64,000 bases of DNA from Auriscalpium vulgare (GCA_019915015.1 JAHBBC010000008.1:496001-560000); one strand, 5' to 3'. Shown: positions 33,322-44,643, counted from the stretch's first letter. Notes: generated by a model not told the origin, from the sequence alone. Program-made: numbers and translations.

Positions 33322-34945
33322 TCAAGCTGCAGCGGCCTGTACCACCGGCGCCTCCAGCTCTGACTCTTTCTGCGCTGGACCCTCCGCAGCCGCAACTGTC
33401 GCCGTAACCTGGTCATTCTTCTTTTTCGCCCCCGCAACGACCTCGAGCACACCGGCGAGCCCCGCCCGCCACGCCGTAAGGCGCTGTTCAAGAAGCACCC
33501 ACTGTGCGGCCTCGAAGGTGCGAGCGGTCGCCCGGATAACATGCAGTGTCTGCGTGGTCTGCGAGAGCTTGCCGGTGAGCAGGCCTGCGCGGATGACTGA
33601 GGTAAAGAGCATAAGCATACGCGGAATCGAGTAGAGAGAGAGAGAGGAACGCACCGTCGATTGCCCATTTTTCTACTTCTGACGCGTCGACTTGTAGAGT
33701 CGAAGCGATGGTGCTGTACGGAACGTCATGGCCAATGTTCTCGAATCCCAGCGCTGCAAGAGAAAGTAGCCGGATCTTGCGCTCAAGGAGCGCGTTGTCG
33801 AGTCCTGTGCAGCGATCGGAGTTAGCGAGCTAGACACAAGTAACGAGATATGCCGCACCATGCTTCTCTGCGGCGCCTGCGTGGCTGCTCTGCCATGATT
33901 TGAGCTCATTAAGCCCGCCATTGAGGAAGACTTGTAGCAGCTCCAAGATTGGATGTGATTTTGCAGCGACGGCTGCGTTGAGCTTGAGCAGCGGATCGAA
34001 GTCGTACACGGAGGCGTCCGCCAGGGACACTGCGATGAGATCGACCGCCGCCGCTTGCGCGTCCAACGAGGACGCATCCATGGAGCGAACATATGCCAGT
34101 CGATAGTGGTATGATGTCTCCCTGTCAATTTGCTAAACGGCTGAGAAACGAAACAAAGAAGGAGGAGCTTACGGCTGCCCAGCCTTCGCAAAGACATCGA
34201 CCAGGGTTTTTAGAAAGGCAGTCTTGTCTGCAGGAGCAACCTCCCACTCCGTGAGCCACTTTTCGACGTCTGCCCGGGAAACATTGAGCGCGTAGAGTTC
34301 GTCGTGCGCACTAGCAAGCTCGAGTAGGGAGGTATACACCGGAAGGCGCAATGCCGACCGTCGGGGGAAAGAGTTGAACAGATTAGCAAGGCTAGACACG
34401 AGTTAATCAGTACAATGAATGCGATATGAAGTGCGTAGGGACGCACATGCGGTATTTTGTCGAGGATCCGGTGGAAGAAGAGGTGATCACAGGGAGAAGC
34501 TGTGATATGTGCTTCGCCGTCTCGGGCGAGTCCACGGGCCACAGCGCCAGAAGATGCGCGTAAAGAAGGTTGAAGAATCCCTCGGTTTCTGCAGCAACGG
34601 GATGAGGGGGGAGTAAAAGTTGATATCACTGAGACAAGGGCGTACCGCGCTCCGAACCATCTCCGGTGCTCTTCACCTCCGAGAGCACACTGCTGAAAAC
34701 ATCTCTCCGTCGGCCTTCGTCTTCGAGTAATGGGGTTTGACCTTCGGCTGTTTGAAGACTCGTTTGGATGGCCTGGATGAATGGGCCGCGCTCTGCTTCT
34801 GGTCGACCCAGGGAGACGTATGTCGCGAGCTCGATGATCTGTGGCCATAGTCGCTCAGACTTATTTTTGTATTTTAGTACACAGCACTCACTTGATCCTC
34901 AAATGTGCCCTCTGCGAAGATCGTGACCGAATCCGTTACCGCCAT
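33322..34945 (-). CDS. Translation initiation factor eIF3 subunit m (PCI domain)
   Basis: A PCI-domain subunit of the eIF3 complex that helps assemble the 43S pre-initiation complex. The start at 34945 reads MAVTDSVTIFAEGTFEDQII across the first intron. Middle exons give LANLFNSFPRRSALRLPVYT and VEKWLTEWEVAPADKTAFLK. The PCI part has VYDFDPLLKLNAAVAAKSH, HPILELLQVFLNGGLNELKS and VIRAGLLTGKLSQTTQ, then ATARTFEAAQWVLLEQRL. The C-terminus is a short Ala/Glu/Lys-rich tail. At least six introns are present. It lies 235 bp upstream of eRF3 in the same direction, but each gene probably has its own promoter. Confidence 0.9.
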
Positions 34946-35101
34946 ATTTTCGCGTAGATATGGCAGGAGGAAACAAGGAGGGAGCGTGGGAAGAAAAAAG
35001 TTAACGAGCGCCCACAACCAATTGGCCGCGCTGCGACTTGGCTGCTACTTCACGAGTACGTCCAAGCTGCGTCCAGCCAACCAGCATTTCCTGCCTATAA
35101 A

Positions 35102-36677
35102 ATGCACGGCTCGAGGACACAGACGGTATTAGGCAAACGCAGGTCGCGTGCGGCGTCGCTCGTCCTCCATCTGTCCGGCACTTCCGAATCCGAGTACGAG
35201 GCCCCCGTCGCGGGGCCCTCCACACCCACTCTTTCCTCCAAACTCGATCGGCTGCGGCCCTTTCCATGCACCCACGACGGCTGCCCAAAGTCGTACACGA
35301 AGCCCTCGCGCCTCGCCGAGCACGAGCGCTCTCACACCGGCGTGCGCCCCTTCGTCTGTGCAACGTGCGGCAAATCCTACCTGCGCGAGACGCACCTGCA
35401 GGCGCATACTCGCGCGCACCTCCCGGAGTCCGACCGGCCGATCGTGTGCGAGGAGGAGGGGTGCGGCAAGCGTTTTTGGACGGCGCAGCATCTGAAGTAC
35501 CATGAAGACGTGCTGCACAAGGGCGAGAAGCCGTTCAAGGTGTGTAGCATCACTCTGTCGCCTGACGCACCGGAGACTGACGATGGTCTAGTGTACTGCG
35601 GAAGAGTGCGGAGCGGCCTTTCTGAAGCACCATCAGCTCCGCGCGCATCTGGCAACCGAACATGCGCCGCCTGGCACAAAACCGTACCAGTGCGAGCATG
35701 CCGGTTGCACAAAATCGTTTCCGACAGCCCAGAAACTCACAGCCCACGGCAAAGTGCACAACGGTGCGGCCCTTCTTGTCCTTCTGCTGCTCTCACATAG
35801 CTCATGGGCTGCTAGAGAAACGCTACACCTGCGTCCACGCTGCCTGTGTATCCACGGCGACATTTTTCGCAACCTGGACAGCGCTCCAGCACCACAACCG
35901 CACTGCGCACCCTCCCACGTGCCCGCACGAGTTTTGCAACGGCCGCGTATTCGCCACGCGCGGGGGTCTGCGTGGGCATCTGAAAGTTCACGAGCAGCGC
36001 GAGATGGAGGCTTCTGTCGTCGACGCGCACAGTTCCGACGAAGACGGTGACGAGCGCCCACGGAAGCGACGGCGGGGCGGGGAGATTGGTCGGGACTGGA
36101 GGTGCAGAGAGCCCGGGTGCACGAAGGACTTCAAATCTGTGCGTACCCCGTCCAAGCCGATGGCTCCTCTGGCTAATGCGTCTTTGTGCAGAAAAAAGCG
36201 CTTACGACACACCACACTATCACTCACCTTGGCGAGCGCAACTTTTTGTGTACTCACGAAGATTGCGGTCAAACGTTCGGTTACAAGCACATCCTGCAGC
36301 GACATGTCGCGCGTGTCCACGGGCGCGATCTGGTCGACACGGCTCGCACCGAGGCAGAAGAGGAAGACGACGACCCCGACGCCGAGCCCACTGACTACGA
36401 AACGGACGCTCCGGTCCGCAATACGCCCGCCGACGCGTCCGCTATCGACGCGATCACTGGCAAGGCGTATGCCGAGCGCGCCACGCGGAAGCTCGCGTGC
36501 CCGTATCCACACTTCACCGGCATCCAGGTCGAGCTTCCGCAGGTTGTCAGTGGCGCAGAGCCGTGCGAGTACTCGTTCGGCCGTGCTTATGACTTGCGGA
36601 GGCATTTGCGCGCAGTGCATGAGATTGTGTTGGAAAAGGGCGCGTTGGACAGATGGGCGAGGGGTATCCGAGTCTAG
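35102..36677 (+). CDS. TFIIIA-like C2H2 zinc-finger transcription factor
   Basis: Resembles TFIIIA, which binds the internal control region of 5S rRNA genes and recruits RNA polymerase III. After a Ser-rich head come tandem C2H2 fingers: CTHDGCPKSYTKPSRLAEH, CATCGKSYLRETHLQAH, a third ending in a longer H-x-H spacing (CGKRFWTAQHLKYHEDVLH), a fourth and fifth recovered across introns (CGAAFLKHHQLRAH, CTKSFPTAQKLTAH), then CVHAACVSTATFFATWTAL, CPHEFCNGRVFATRGGLRGH, CREPGCTKDFKS and CTHEDCGQTFGYKHILQRH, and a final one near YSFGRAYDLRRHLRAVH. About nine fingers is typical of TFIIIA. A basic stretch (RPRKRRRGG) may be nuclear targeting. A TATAAA at 35095-35100 sits right against the ATG, which is unusual. 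Divergent from eIF3m, with only 156 bp between starts. Confidence 0.85.
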
Positions 36678-36834
36678 AAACTTCCCCAGCGTCATGTCAG
36701 TAGTATATTGAATGTATCCTCGACCGTCCTCCCAGAATCGAAACGGAGCCGGGTTCTGTTTATCCCCTTGTTTCACGGAACGGCTCTGGACTCGGGCGTC
36801 GTAATGATCGCCAATGTAGCTATATTTGAATATT

Positions 36835-37543
36835 TCACCGCAACAGGTCGTATTCAAGAAATCGATCTTTTAAGCTCATGAGTAACGCAACAATACTTTC
36901 ACCTGCAAACACAGTTGAGAGACCAAACCCGCATTGAATCAAGGAGCCACATACGATGAAGCCTATAATGAACACTGTGATACTGACACTGAACCCCACG
37001 ATCAGCAGCTGTTTCAAGTTGCTCCCCATCTCGGGGTACGTGCGTTCAAGCACGTCGTATGCTATGCTGGAGATTTTCCAGGACAGGACAGCCTGGCCGA
37101 CAAGGATCCCTCCAACTATTCATAGAATATCCGCGGCATGAATGAAGTGCATGCAGTGCAGCAAGAGCAAAAACGCACTGGTACCGGTGTAGAGCCCTGC
37201 GGTCTTGATTTGTGTCGAGTAGTCCACTTCAAAGAACCACGGTGCGATTGGGCGATCTGCATCTGTCTCCATCCACGCCAAGCAGGAGCATCTCATCATT
37301 GTGAGCACGGTAAGCCGAGGCCCGATAATTGGCAGCCGCATAGGATGATGCTCACAGCACAGCGAACAGGACTCCAAGTAGCCATTCGAGCGTCGTAGGC
37401 ACTGTGGACTGGCCAAGGTACGAGGATATCGCTTTCCCGGTGCCCACGCCAATGATGATAACGAGAAAGAGAATGCGGTCGCCTGTGAGTTTGATGTGCG
37501 GACGCCGTCGAGAATTGGAGGCCGCAACGAGGTCGTTTGGCAT
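36835..37543 (-). pseudogene. Multi-pass membrane protein with in-frame stop
   Basis: Exon 1 (37543-37356) encodes MPNDLVAASNSRRRPHIKLT and a membrane segment (GDRILFLVIIIGVGTGKAIS). A phase-2 intron joins it to 37291-36835 (APWFFEVDYSTQIKTAGLYT, FLLLLHCMHFIHAADIL). At 37122-37120 a TGA interrupts the frame, which then continues in the same frame as IVGGILVGQAVLSWKISSIA and FSVSITVFIIGFIVCGSLIQ, ending at 36835. No GT donor near the stop would splice it out. I do not recognise the family. It is either a pseudogene or a sequence error; a further 5' exon may exist. Confidence 0.55.
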
Positions 37544-37779
37544 CAGCGTAAGTTAAGAGCAAGATCAAGCTTCATGATCAAGCTCTGCCATCCAGGTGTC
37601 CTGAACAAACTTTGTGGACAGGTCGAATGTTCGGGCGGCCTGTGCGACGGGTCCGGCAAAGTCCGGCAGCGGCCTCCGTTGTCAACGACGGCCATGTCCA
37701 TTCGCGATGACAGTGACTACGTTCCAGTTTGTACTTGCAGAACACACATCGACGCCGCGGACGCTGAGCATCACTGAGC

Positions 37780-39142
37780 TCATTACCAGAACAACGCCGA
37801 TCTGACGGTACGGTACTTCATCTTCACCTCTACACACTGTCGTTCTACTTCGTCGCGCTGCTCAGTCTGTGCTCATCATCACATGTATCCCATAGGTTCC
37901 AGTGAAGAATACAGCGCACATGAAGCAGCTGTCTGCTCATTGCGACCCGAAGAGCAGCACGGACTCGCCGCTCTTGCACTTCGGCTTTCCATACGAATGG
38001 CCTCGAGGGTCTCTTCAATCCCCCCTCTGCGTCCGCGACCTCATGCCAAGCCATGTAATCGTGACGCTGGCGGCATCCTAGCAGAGTAGACGTGTCGATG
38101 ATAACTCATGGCACCGAACTTTGCCAGATATGCGGCTTTCCTGGGTCCGTGCCGCAAGATGTATGTCCGGCACGTTTCTCCCGACCTGGACACGGCTTTA
38201 ACTGCGCTTTCCCCCCTAAATTCCCATTTAGCCGCTGCATTCGATGTTTCAACCGCGGCGCATACCGCCGCTATACTGCCCATGCAGCATTGGCAACAGC
38301 GTGATGTGGTACCTCTCACCTTCCCTTCGTCGGCGGCATGGTCGTGCAGGAAGCTGGGCGGTACCGCAGCCCGCCCGGCCTGCACGCGCTGTTTGGCGAG
38401 TACGACAGGCTGTTGGTTGTGCGGGACGCTGCGGTCGAGGTGGGCTGGGCGCTCGCGAAGCATGTGGAGTGTGAGCAGGAGGAGATGGTGAATGGGATGT
38501 GGAGATGACTTGTGAGTAGACACCTTGGGTGCAACGTTCAACCCTGGCCTCAGCTATGATGCCCAGCTCCTGATTCAGACCCCCATCCGCGGCGTGTGAC
38601 GGGCTCCCCGGACGGCTCGTCGGGTTCGTCGAGTAGTTCTGGGACCAAGTCATCGAACAAGTCGTGGATGTTGCGCGTTATCGTGAGCATGATGTCGGAT
38701 AGTTGAAATAAGGGGATCTAGGTTTCGCCTCTTTACTCGATACAGCCTTTGCCTGTGCTGTAGATTTTACTGTATTTATAGATTGAACCGAAGTTCAGGT
38801 TGGTTGTAGCGCTCGTGCTAGCTTCGCGGTGGCCATCATTTCTCCCTTCTGGCTCACAACTCTTCCTTCCTTCCTTCAACTCCTTACATCACCTTTTGAC
38901 CTCTTGCCTTCGACCCTTCCTCACATCCATCCTTGAGTTCCGCGATCGTTGGTCGAGCTTGATGACTCCTTCGGTATCACGTAATGGCCAGGAATTTCCA
39001 GCGCCTGTCCCAAACTTTGCGGGGACGCGTAAGTCTTTTTGTATTCGCCCACCAAGTCCCGACCGCCCTGACCTAGAGGGTTCCATCAAAATACCAGTCC
39101 CTCGCGGCCATATTCCGATTGAGCAAGGAGCGGGACACTCTG
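37780..39142. other. Region with one weak gene fragment
   Basis: Apart from the fragment at 38332-38508 I see no supported gene. A CT-rich stretch (about 38840-38920) precedes the B-box gene and may be part of its promoter. Confidence 0.4.
38332..38508 (+). CDS. Possible 3' exon of an unrecognised gene
   Basis: The frame reads GGMVVQEAGRYRSPPGLHAL, GEYDRLLVVRDAAVEVGWAL and ends MVNGMWR at a TGA (38506-38508). Composition looks protein-like and is better than that of the overlapping frames, but the upstream exon could not be identified. The frame is closed by a stop at 38302-38304, so an acceptor should lie between. No family recognised. Confidence 0.3.
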   Translation, partial: GGMVVQEAGRYRSPPGLHALFGEYDRLLVVRDAAVEVGWALAKHVECEQEEMVNGMWR

Positions 39143-41372
39143 ATGTCTGACCAATCTTCGTCGGTCGACAAGCCTGCCCGGAACGGAGATTTCTTGGCGA
39201 ACATCCTCAGCAGCACCCACGACGAGGAGCTCGAGCACCCCGACATCAAGCCGGACATCCCCGCGCAGGGGTGGGACGAGGAGGAGACCGAGCGCGTCGC
39301 CCCGGATGGGTTCTGCGTAGAGTGCGAAGGTGCGTGGCACGACGTCCTCCGGATATGGCGCGTACTGAAAGAACGGTATGAACAGACCAGCCTGCGGAAG
39401 TGCACTGTGAAACGTGTGCGGACAACTATTGCGAGGTCTGCTTCGCCGCGCAGCACAGGAAAGGCGCGCGCAAACGACACGCGTCCGCGCCTCTCGCGGG
39501 TCAGCAGAAGAAGAAGGCCAAGGTTGCGCAAAACGGCAGCGCGTCGACGAGCACAGCGGCTCCCGATGGCAATGAGGTGCGTTTTTACTCCCCGGGAGAT
39601 GCGTTGGGGGGCTCATACGTGCCGCAGGTCGAAATGGAGGACGGCGAGGTTGACGACGAGCTCGACGCGCTCATCGTGAAGGCGCCGGCCCCGCGTCCCA
39701 ACCTCGAGCTCAGCTCGCAGCCCGAGATCGGCACGGACCCGGGCGAGTGGTTCGTCCACCGCGCGCAGTACATCCCGACGCGCCTCACCCTCAGCGAGCG
39801 CAAGTTCCTGCGGCTGCTCGATGCGGCGCTCCAGGTGTCCGAGTACACAGACAAGATCGACACGATCGGATTCGGGCTGAGCAAGGCGAAGCGCGTCGTG
39901 CACCAGATTCGCGAGCTGTGCGCGATTCTGTCGGGGCTTATGCTCGCGGCAGACTACAAGCAGGGCCAAGAGCTGTTCGCGGAGCGCGACTTCCAGGGGA
40001 ACGAGGAGTTCTATCAACGGATATTTGAGCTAGGGCGGCGGTACAAGATCACAAACCCGGACAAGATGCGTACTACATATGGGAAGCTCATATACCTGCT
40101 GCAGGTGCGTCTACCTCGACAGTCGCGTGCGTGCCGACGATATTGACGCGCGCCGTAGGACAGTCAAACACCAGAGGTCAAGGACATTCTCGGTTTCTCC
40201 TGCGTCGCCCCCATCAACACCGTCTACACGCTTCTCGAGGCGCACAGCGCGCTGGACATGCTGCGCGACCCGCTCGTCATCGTTGCGACGCAGGAAATCA
40301 CCTCGATCAACCGCAGCCGACGCGAGATCCAGCGCGACATCAAGGCGAAGGAGCGCGCAATTGAGACGCTCTCTTCGCGTTGGGCGTCGGCGGACCTGTC
40401 CAAGGACGCGGTGCAGCAGGCGCTGTACAGCATCGGCGATAACCATTCGTTCCTGCGCACGAATCGCGATCCGTGCGAGCAGATGATTGGGTATCTGAAG
40501 GAGTACTTCGACGCGACGCGAGTGAAGGACAAAAATGGGCGCGACAGCCTCGCGATCCGGATGGGCAGGGGTGGCGCGCGGCTCAGCCACGACCACGCGC
40601 GGCAGTACTCGTACGTCCTGCAGAGCCTGACGCTGTGGCGCGAGATCCTGCACGGTGCGTCCTTATCTTCCCGAATCGCCGCGCGTCTGATGATGAATGG
40701 TCGCAGACTTCTTCCAGTTGTGGTATCTGTCCGAACAGGATCTGCTCTCAGAACAAGTCCCATACCGCCTCCGCGACACCGGCCAGGGCCTCAATCGTGT
40801 GCAGGGCGCACCCAAGACCTTGCGCATGATGCACGAGATCCTGCACCGCGCGCAGAAGAGCATCGGCTCGTGGGTCGGCTCGTCCGCCATCCACATGGGC
40901 GACCACAACGTGCCCAACGCGTTCATGTTCATCGGTACGTCACCGTTTTGTGCTGGCTTGCCACTCCGCCCACTGATCCTCGCGCGTGCGCCAGATAAAT
41001 ATACCCAAATATACCGCATTCTCCTTCCAATATGCAACACGCTCTCACAACTACCCAGCCTGTACGCAAAGCCTGCGCTGCGCGCATACGTTGACGCCGA
41101 GTTCGGCTCGCTGGACGAGCTGCGAATAGAGATCCTCGGCGACTTCTTCCGCCACGGGTTTGATGGAAGTGGCGGAGATAATTTCTTCGATGCGGGTAGT
41201 TGCATCGACGGCCGCCTGACAAGTGCGTGGAACTGGTGCGCTGCGCTCGAGAAGAAGCGTTACTTCCATGTCTTCTTGCTTACAGGTATGTTGCGTCCGT
41301 CTTATTTCAAGTTAGTTCCGCTAATTATGATTGTAAATTGCAGGCTTTATTGGGTTTGATGGGGACTGGTGA
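39143..41372 (+). CDS. B-box zinc finger / DUF2009 (UPF0652) protein
   Basis: A conserved eukaryotic protein of unknown molecular role, matching the UPF0652 family (DUF2009). The N-terminus (MSDQSSSVDKPARNGDFLAN) leads to FCVECEG and, after an intron, a B-box-like zinc finger HCETCADNYCEVCFAAQHRK. A linker precedes the large domain: GTDPGEWFVHRAQYIPTRLT, LDAALQVSEYTDKIDTIGF, KRVVHQIRELCAILSGLMLA, ILGFSCVAPINTVYTLLEAH, RDPCEQMIGYLKEYFD, FFQLWYLSEQDLLSEQVPYR, LNRVQGAPKTLRMMHEILHR and SAIHMGDHNVPNAFMFIDKY. Introns start near 39331, 40105, 40654, 40935 and 41285. The last exon contributes only GFIGFDGDW and the stop at 41370-41372, characteristic of the family end. The B-box suggests protein-protein interaction. 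Confidence 0.85.
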
Positions 41373-41857
41373 GGTGCTGAGTAGCTTGTAGTAGCTCACA
41401 TAATATTATCACTGCAGATCATCGGGTTTATGAGAGCATTGTCTCCAATCTGAGTATAGAAAACAGTCATTTGAATCAAATCAATCAAGGAGGCTTTCTG
41501 AATATCCGATAAACAGAGTGAAAAGCTATAGATAAGTCAAACCACATATTACCATACCAGTAAAGCAACGCTGTGTCAAAATCAAGAAGAGAGTCAGGAT
41601 CATCATCTGCGAAAGAAAAAAAAAGTCAGATCAAGGCAGCTTGAAGAAGGGCTGCACCCTACATGTTTGTAGCAAATTTTCACAAAATGAAAAGTTTCTT
41701 GACAGGCTTAGATAAGTTAGCGTTAACCCTTCCGTTGCATCATTGTCTTGCGAATCATGCGGCTTGCTCTTCCATGTTGAAGGTAAGGGTCATATATGCG
41801 AGTAGGACTGGCCTCCTCCTTCACATTTTCAGTGCTGTTTTCATCCTCTGGGTCTGA

Positions 41858-42610
41858 CTATGAAGGACTGTAAATATATTTGCTGCAAATGAGAAGGTCA
41901 AGCTCACTTACCTCTCCATGACCAACACGAGCAGTGTGCTGCCTCACCGCCACATTGAGAGCATCCTGCTCCCCTGCTGCAGAAAAAGCCATGGGTGTGG
42001 TAGAGACATCCTGGGCTGGCATTGACAAGCCAGAGGCATCCAAGTCCTGCGCTGGCATATGCCAAGGGGTGCCTGGCATGTCATGGATGAGGTGATGGGT
42101 GATTGGTATCTGTGAGAGTCGGGATCCAGTATGATAGCAGCATATACATCTGCCGGAGCCACCACCTGCAAGCCATATGGCATGAGGAGCGAACTCCATG
42201 GGAGAGCTGAAGTAAAGGCAGGTTTTGGATCCCCATAGGTATACATCCTCCCGCTGGCCTGAGTTGGACTGCCTAGTACGAAGCCAGAGAGTGTACCCCT
42301 CTGGCAGTACAGCCAGTCGCCAGATGGGTTCACCATCATGAGGTTTGCCTTCTGTCTTCAGAGCAAATCCAGGAATATAGGTTGGTAGAACCCACTTCGC
42401 TACCACCCAGCCCACTTTGGTGAGGTAGCGTTTGTATCTCGGATTATTGGGGTTGAGCTGGGTGTATGCTCCACTGCCAAGTTGCTCCTGCCCCTGATCA
42501 GCTGGGGATTTGCCGTTTCCATCAGAGTATTTGATGGTGATAACATTGTTATCAACATCAAAGTATTCAGCTTGAACCTGATGTCCTAGTGATGTTGAGC
42601 GTGGAGGCAT
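41858..42610 (-). CDS. Clr2-like transcription-silencing domain protein
   Basis: About 250 aa from the ATG at 42610 (MPPRSTSLGHQVQAEYFDVD); the frame is open a further 33 codons upstream, but without an ATG. The region RYKRYLTKVGWVVAKWVLPT, then IWRLAVLPEGYTLWLRTRQS, DVYLWGS and FSSPMEFAPHAIWL with a following Cys pair (GRCICCYH) matches, from memory, the pattern of fungal Clr2 cryptic-loci-regulator domains. In fission yeast Clr2 is part of the SHREC complex that silences heterochromatin. The C-terminal 80 residues are low in structure and contain two similar MPAQD repeats. Codons end mostly in A or T, unlike the GC-ending codons of its neighbours, and there are no introns. It may be a mobile or transferred gene. 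The family assignment is probable, not certain. Confidence 0.55.
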   Translation of the reverse strand: MPPRSTSLGHQVQAEYFDVDNNVITIKYSDGNGKSPADQGQEQLGSGAYTQLNPNNPRYKRYLTKVGWVVAKWVLPTYIPGFALKTEGKPHDGEPIWRLAVLPEGYTLWLRTRQSNSGQREDVYLWGSKTCLYFSSPMEFAPHAIWLAGGGSGRCICCYHTGSRLSQIPITHHLIHDMPGTPWHMPAQDLDASGLSMPAQDVSTTPMAFSAAGEQDALNVAVRQHTARVGHGEVSELDLLICSKYIYSPS

Positions 42611-42696
42611 GAGCTGTGATGTTGGGATGGGATAGGAGGAGTTGGTTGATGTGATGTTGGAAGATGTGTGGGAAGGTGGATATGTTGAGCAAAGCA

Positions 42697-42960
42697 GTGG
42701 GCCCTTCAAATATGTGTGAATGATAGATCAATTGAAGGGATATTTGAGCAAACCTGAGGTGGTTCTTTTCAATCGTTGATAACTGAGGGGACTTTGAGGA
42801 GATGGGGGTAAAAGTGGGAGGTAGGATTGTGTGTTGGGGAAGATTGTGGGTCCTTTATATATGTGTGTGAGTGATAGTCTCTCAATGAAAGGGATGTTGG
42901 GCCAACCTAAGGTAGGTCTTGGCAATTGTTTACTGAGGGGACTTCAGGGAACTTCAGGGG
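42697..42960. repeat. Imperfect tandem repeat, unit about 149 bp
   Basis: Two units start at about 42697 (GTGGGCCCTTCAAATATGTG) and 42846 (GTGGGTCCTTTATATATGTG). Both continue with a GTGAxTGATAG motif, AACCTRAGGT and ACTGAGGGGACTT. The first unit lies immediately upstream of the Clr2-like gene and may supply its promoter. Short GGGACTTCAG repeats follow to about 42972. Confidence 0.8.
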
Positions 42961-43203
42961 ACTTCAGCGGGGTGCAGGGGGTGGGGGACTGAAAGTGAGA
43001 GGTCAATGGAAAATCTGGGCTTCTCATATAGTGCTGTTTAAAACTCCGATGCACAGCCTCATTTGATTGGCAAAGAGGAGAACAATTGACTCAACATGAC
43101 TCAGGCCTGGCCTGGCAGCTCCCATGCTATTGTCTATGCTCCTTCTACTAGGTATCAGGAAGATGATTATATGTGTACACTATATAACCGTAGCCCACTC
43201 TGA

Positions 43204-44643
43204 CTATGAGTCACGCCAAACACCATCGACCTCGCCTTTCTTCACCTCGAGCCGCCGGCCAGTCCAATCCTCCTCACCCACTCTCCCAGCCCAATCATCA
43301 TCCCCGTCCCACGCCTCCCACGCCTCCTTCGGCTTCGGAGCGGTGGGATCCGGAGAGTTGATCGCGGGGACCATCGGCGAGCGTGGCAGCAGCGGCGGGG
43401 GCGGCGAGCGGCGTAGCTTCCGCGCACCGAGATTCGAATGGCGCGGTACGGGGGATGTGCTGGTCGGGCGTGATGACGGCGTCGGAGAGCCGACGACGCT
43501 CGGTGGATATGAATGCGGCTCGGCATCCGGCGCGGGACCGGACGACGACCCGTTGGATGACGTGTGCCGGTCGAGAGATGGGCGGCGGGCCATCTTCAGG
43601 TCGAACGAAGTCGAGCGCCGCTGCGCCTCAATGTCGTTGGGTCCTATGGGCACGGCGTCGACGTCGAAGTCGTCGTCCTCTTCATCCGAGGCGTGGAAGA
43701 GAGGTTCGCGATCGCCCGCGTCCTCGGACGGACGGGCGGAATCGGTCGGGAGCGCGACGCCGGTGGAGCCCTTGACGATCGAGTCGATGAGCCAGAACTG
43801 TAAAATGTTCATGAAGATGGGGAAAATTCCCATGACGCTGTGGCATGGTTAATAATGGTTGGCAGAGCAAGAATGTGCTACGCACAAGATGACCTGAACC
43901 GCGTCTTTGTCGCCCAACCAGCTAAGGAGCCACGCCCCAACCTTAAAGATGCCCGGCCAGACCGCAAACAGGGCGACGACGACGAGCTTCATTGAGGTGA
44001 GCGCGAAGACGTAGACCGCGGCCTGTCGTAGCCAGTAAAGGATGGACGGCGGCGTGCCGTACTGCCCGCTTTCGAAGCCCTTGAGGTTGAGCTTCTCGGT
44101 GAAAAGATATGTGAGGAGGTGAAGGATGAGGTATATGATGCCAACGCCTTGACGTGGAATGTGAGGGGCAGGGTGAATATAGGGATACGAGAAACGCACC
44201 GAATGTGGTGTCCAAGAGAATATTGATGAAGTACAGCACGCAGGCGTTGCCAGCCGCACGCGCAGAGCCTACGTCGGAAATGAGGACGTTCATGCCGTGC
44301 ACGAACATCTGACCCGCTACTTGCTTTGAGACGTCGAACAGCCTGAGAGGGAGACAGACGCGCCGTGAGCGAGGCTGCACGCGACAGTCAGCGATGACAA
44401 CGCACCATATTCGCCATGGACGCATCGGCTTCTCTCGATGCCTCTTATACACCAACGATGCAAGGACAAGCACGCCCATTACTGCCTGCACAATCTACGA
44501 GACGTCCAGCAGACGTCAGCGCGTTATCACCGCCCTGCTAGCCGACGTACGAGTGCAGTGGGCCCCAGCAGTCGACATGACTGCCGGTCGACAGGGAAGT
44601 CCTCAGGAGGCTCGCCGGTAGGCCCATCGCCCGGGGATGACAT
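43204..44643 (-). CDS. STIMATE-family vacuolar/ER membrane protein
   Basis: Homolog of human STIMATE (TMEM110) and yeast vacuolar membrane protein YPL162C. The start at 44643 (MSSPGDGPTGEPPEDFPVDR) is followed by LLGPTAL, then across an intron AVMGVLVLASLVYKRHREKP (TM1). Next come LFDVSKQVAGQMFVHGMNVL, CVLYFINILLDTTFG, VGIIYLILHLLTYLFTEKLN, SILYWLRQAAVYVFALTSMK and, at the end of the membrane region, MGIFPIFMNILQFWLIDSIV. The C-terminal 150 residues are hydrophilic, with Ser/Pro and Asp/Glu runs. The conserved membrane motifs make the family call firm. In animals the family modulates store-operated calcium entry; the fungal role is unknown. The start lies 245 bp from the divergent SEC18. Confidence 0.85.

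Larger units (their letters stand above)
41373..43203. other. AT-richer island between housekeeping genes
   Basis: By eye this 1.8 kb is clearly richer in A+T than both flanks and contains the Clr2-like gene (41858-42610) and a tandem repeat (42697-42960). No terminal inverted repeats or target-site duplications were found by reading. 41373-41857 shows nothing else; 42961-43203 is intergenic. Confidence 0.5.

Noticed and set aside
35988..36857. 289-codon minus-strand frame opposite TFIIIA
   Set aside because: Antisense to the zinc-finger exons; no domain and no splice support.
42728..42925. 65-codon minus-strand frame in the tandem repeat
   Set aside because: It comes from the repeat units and has no domain or independent support.
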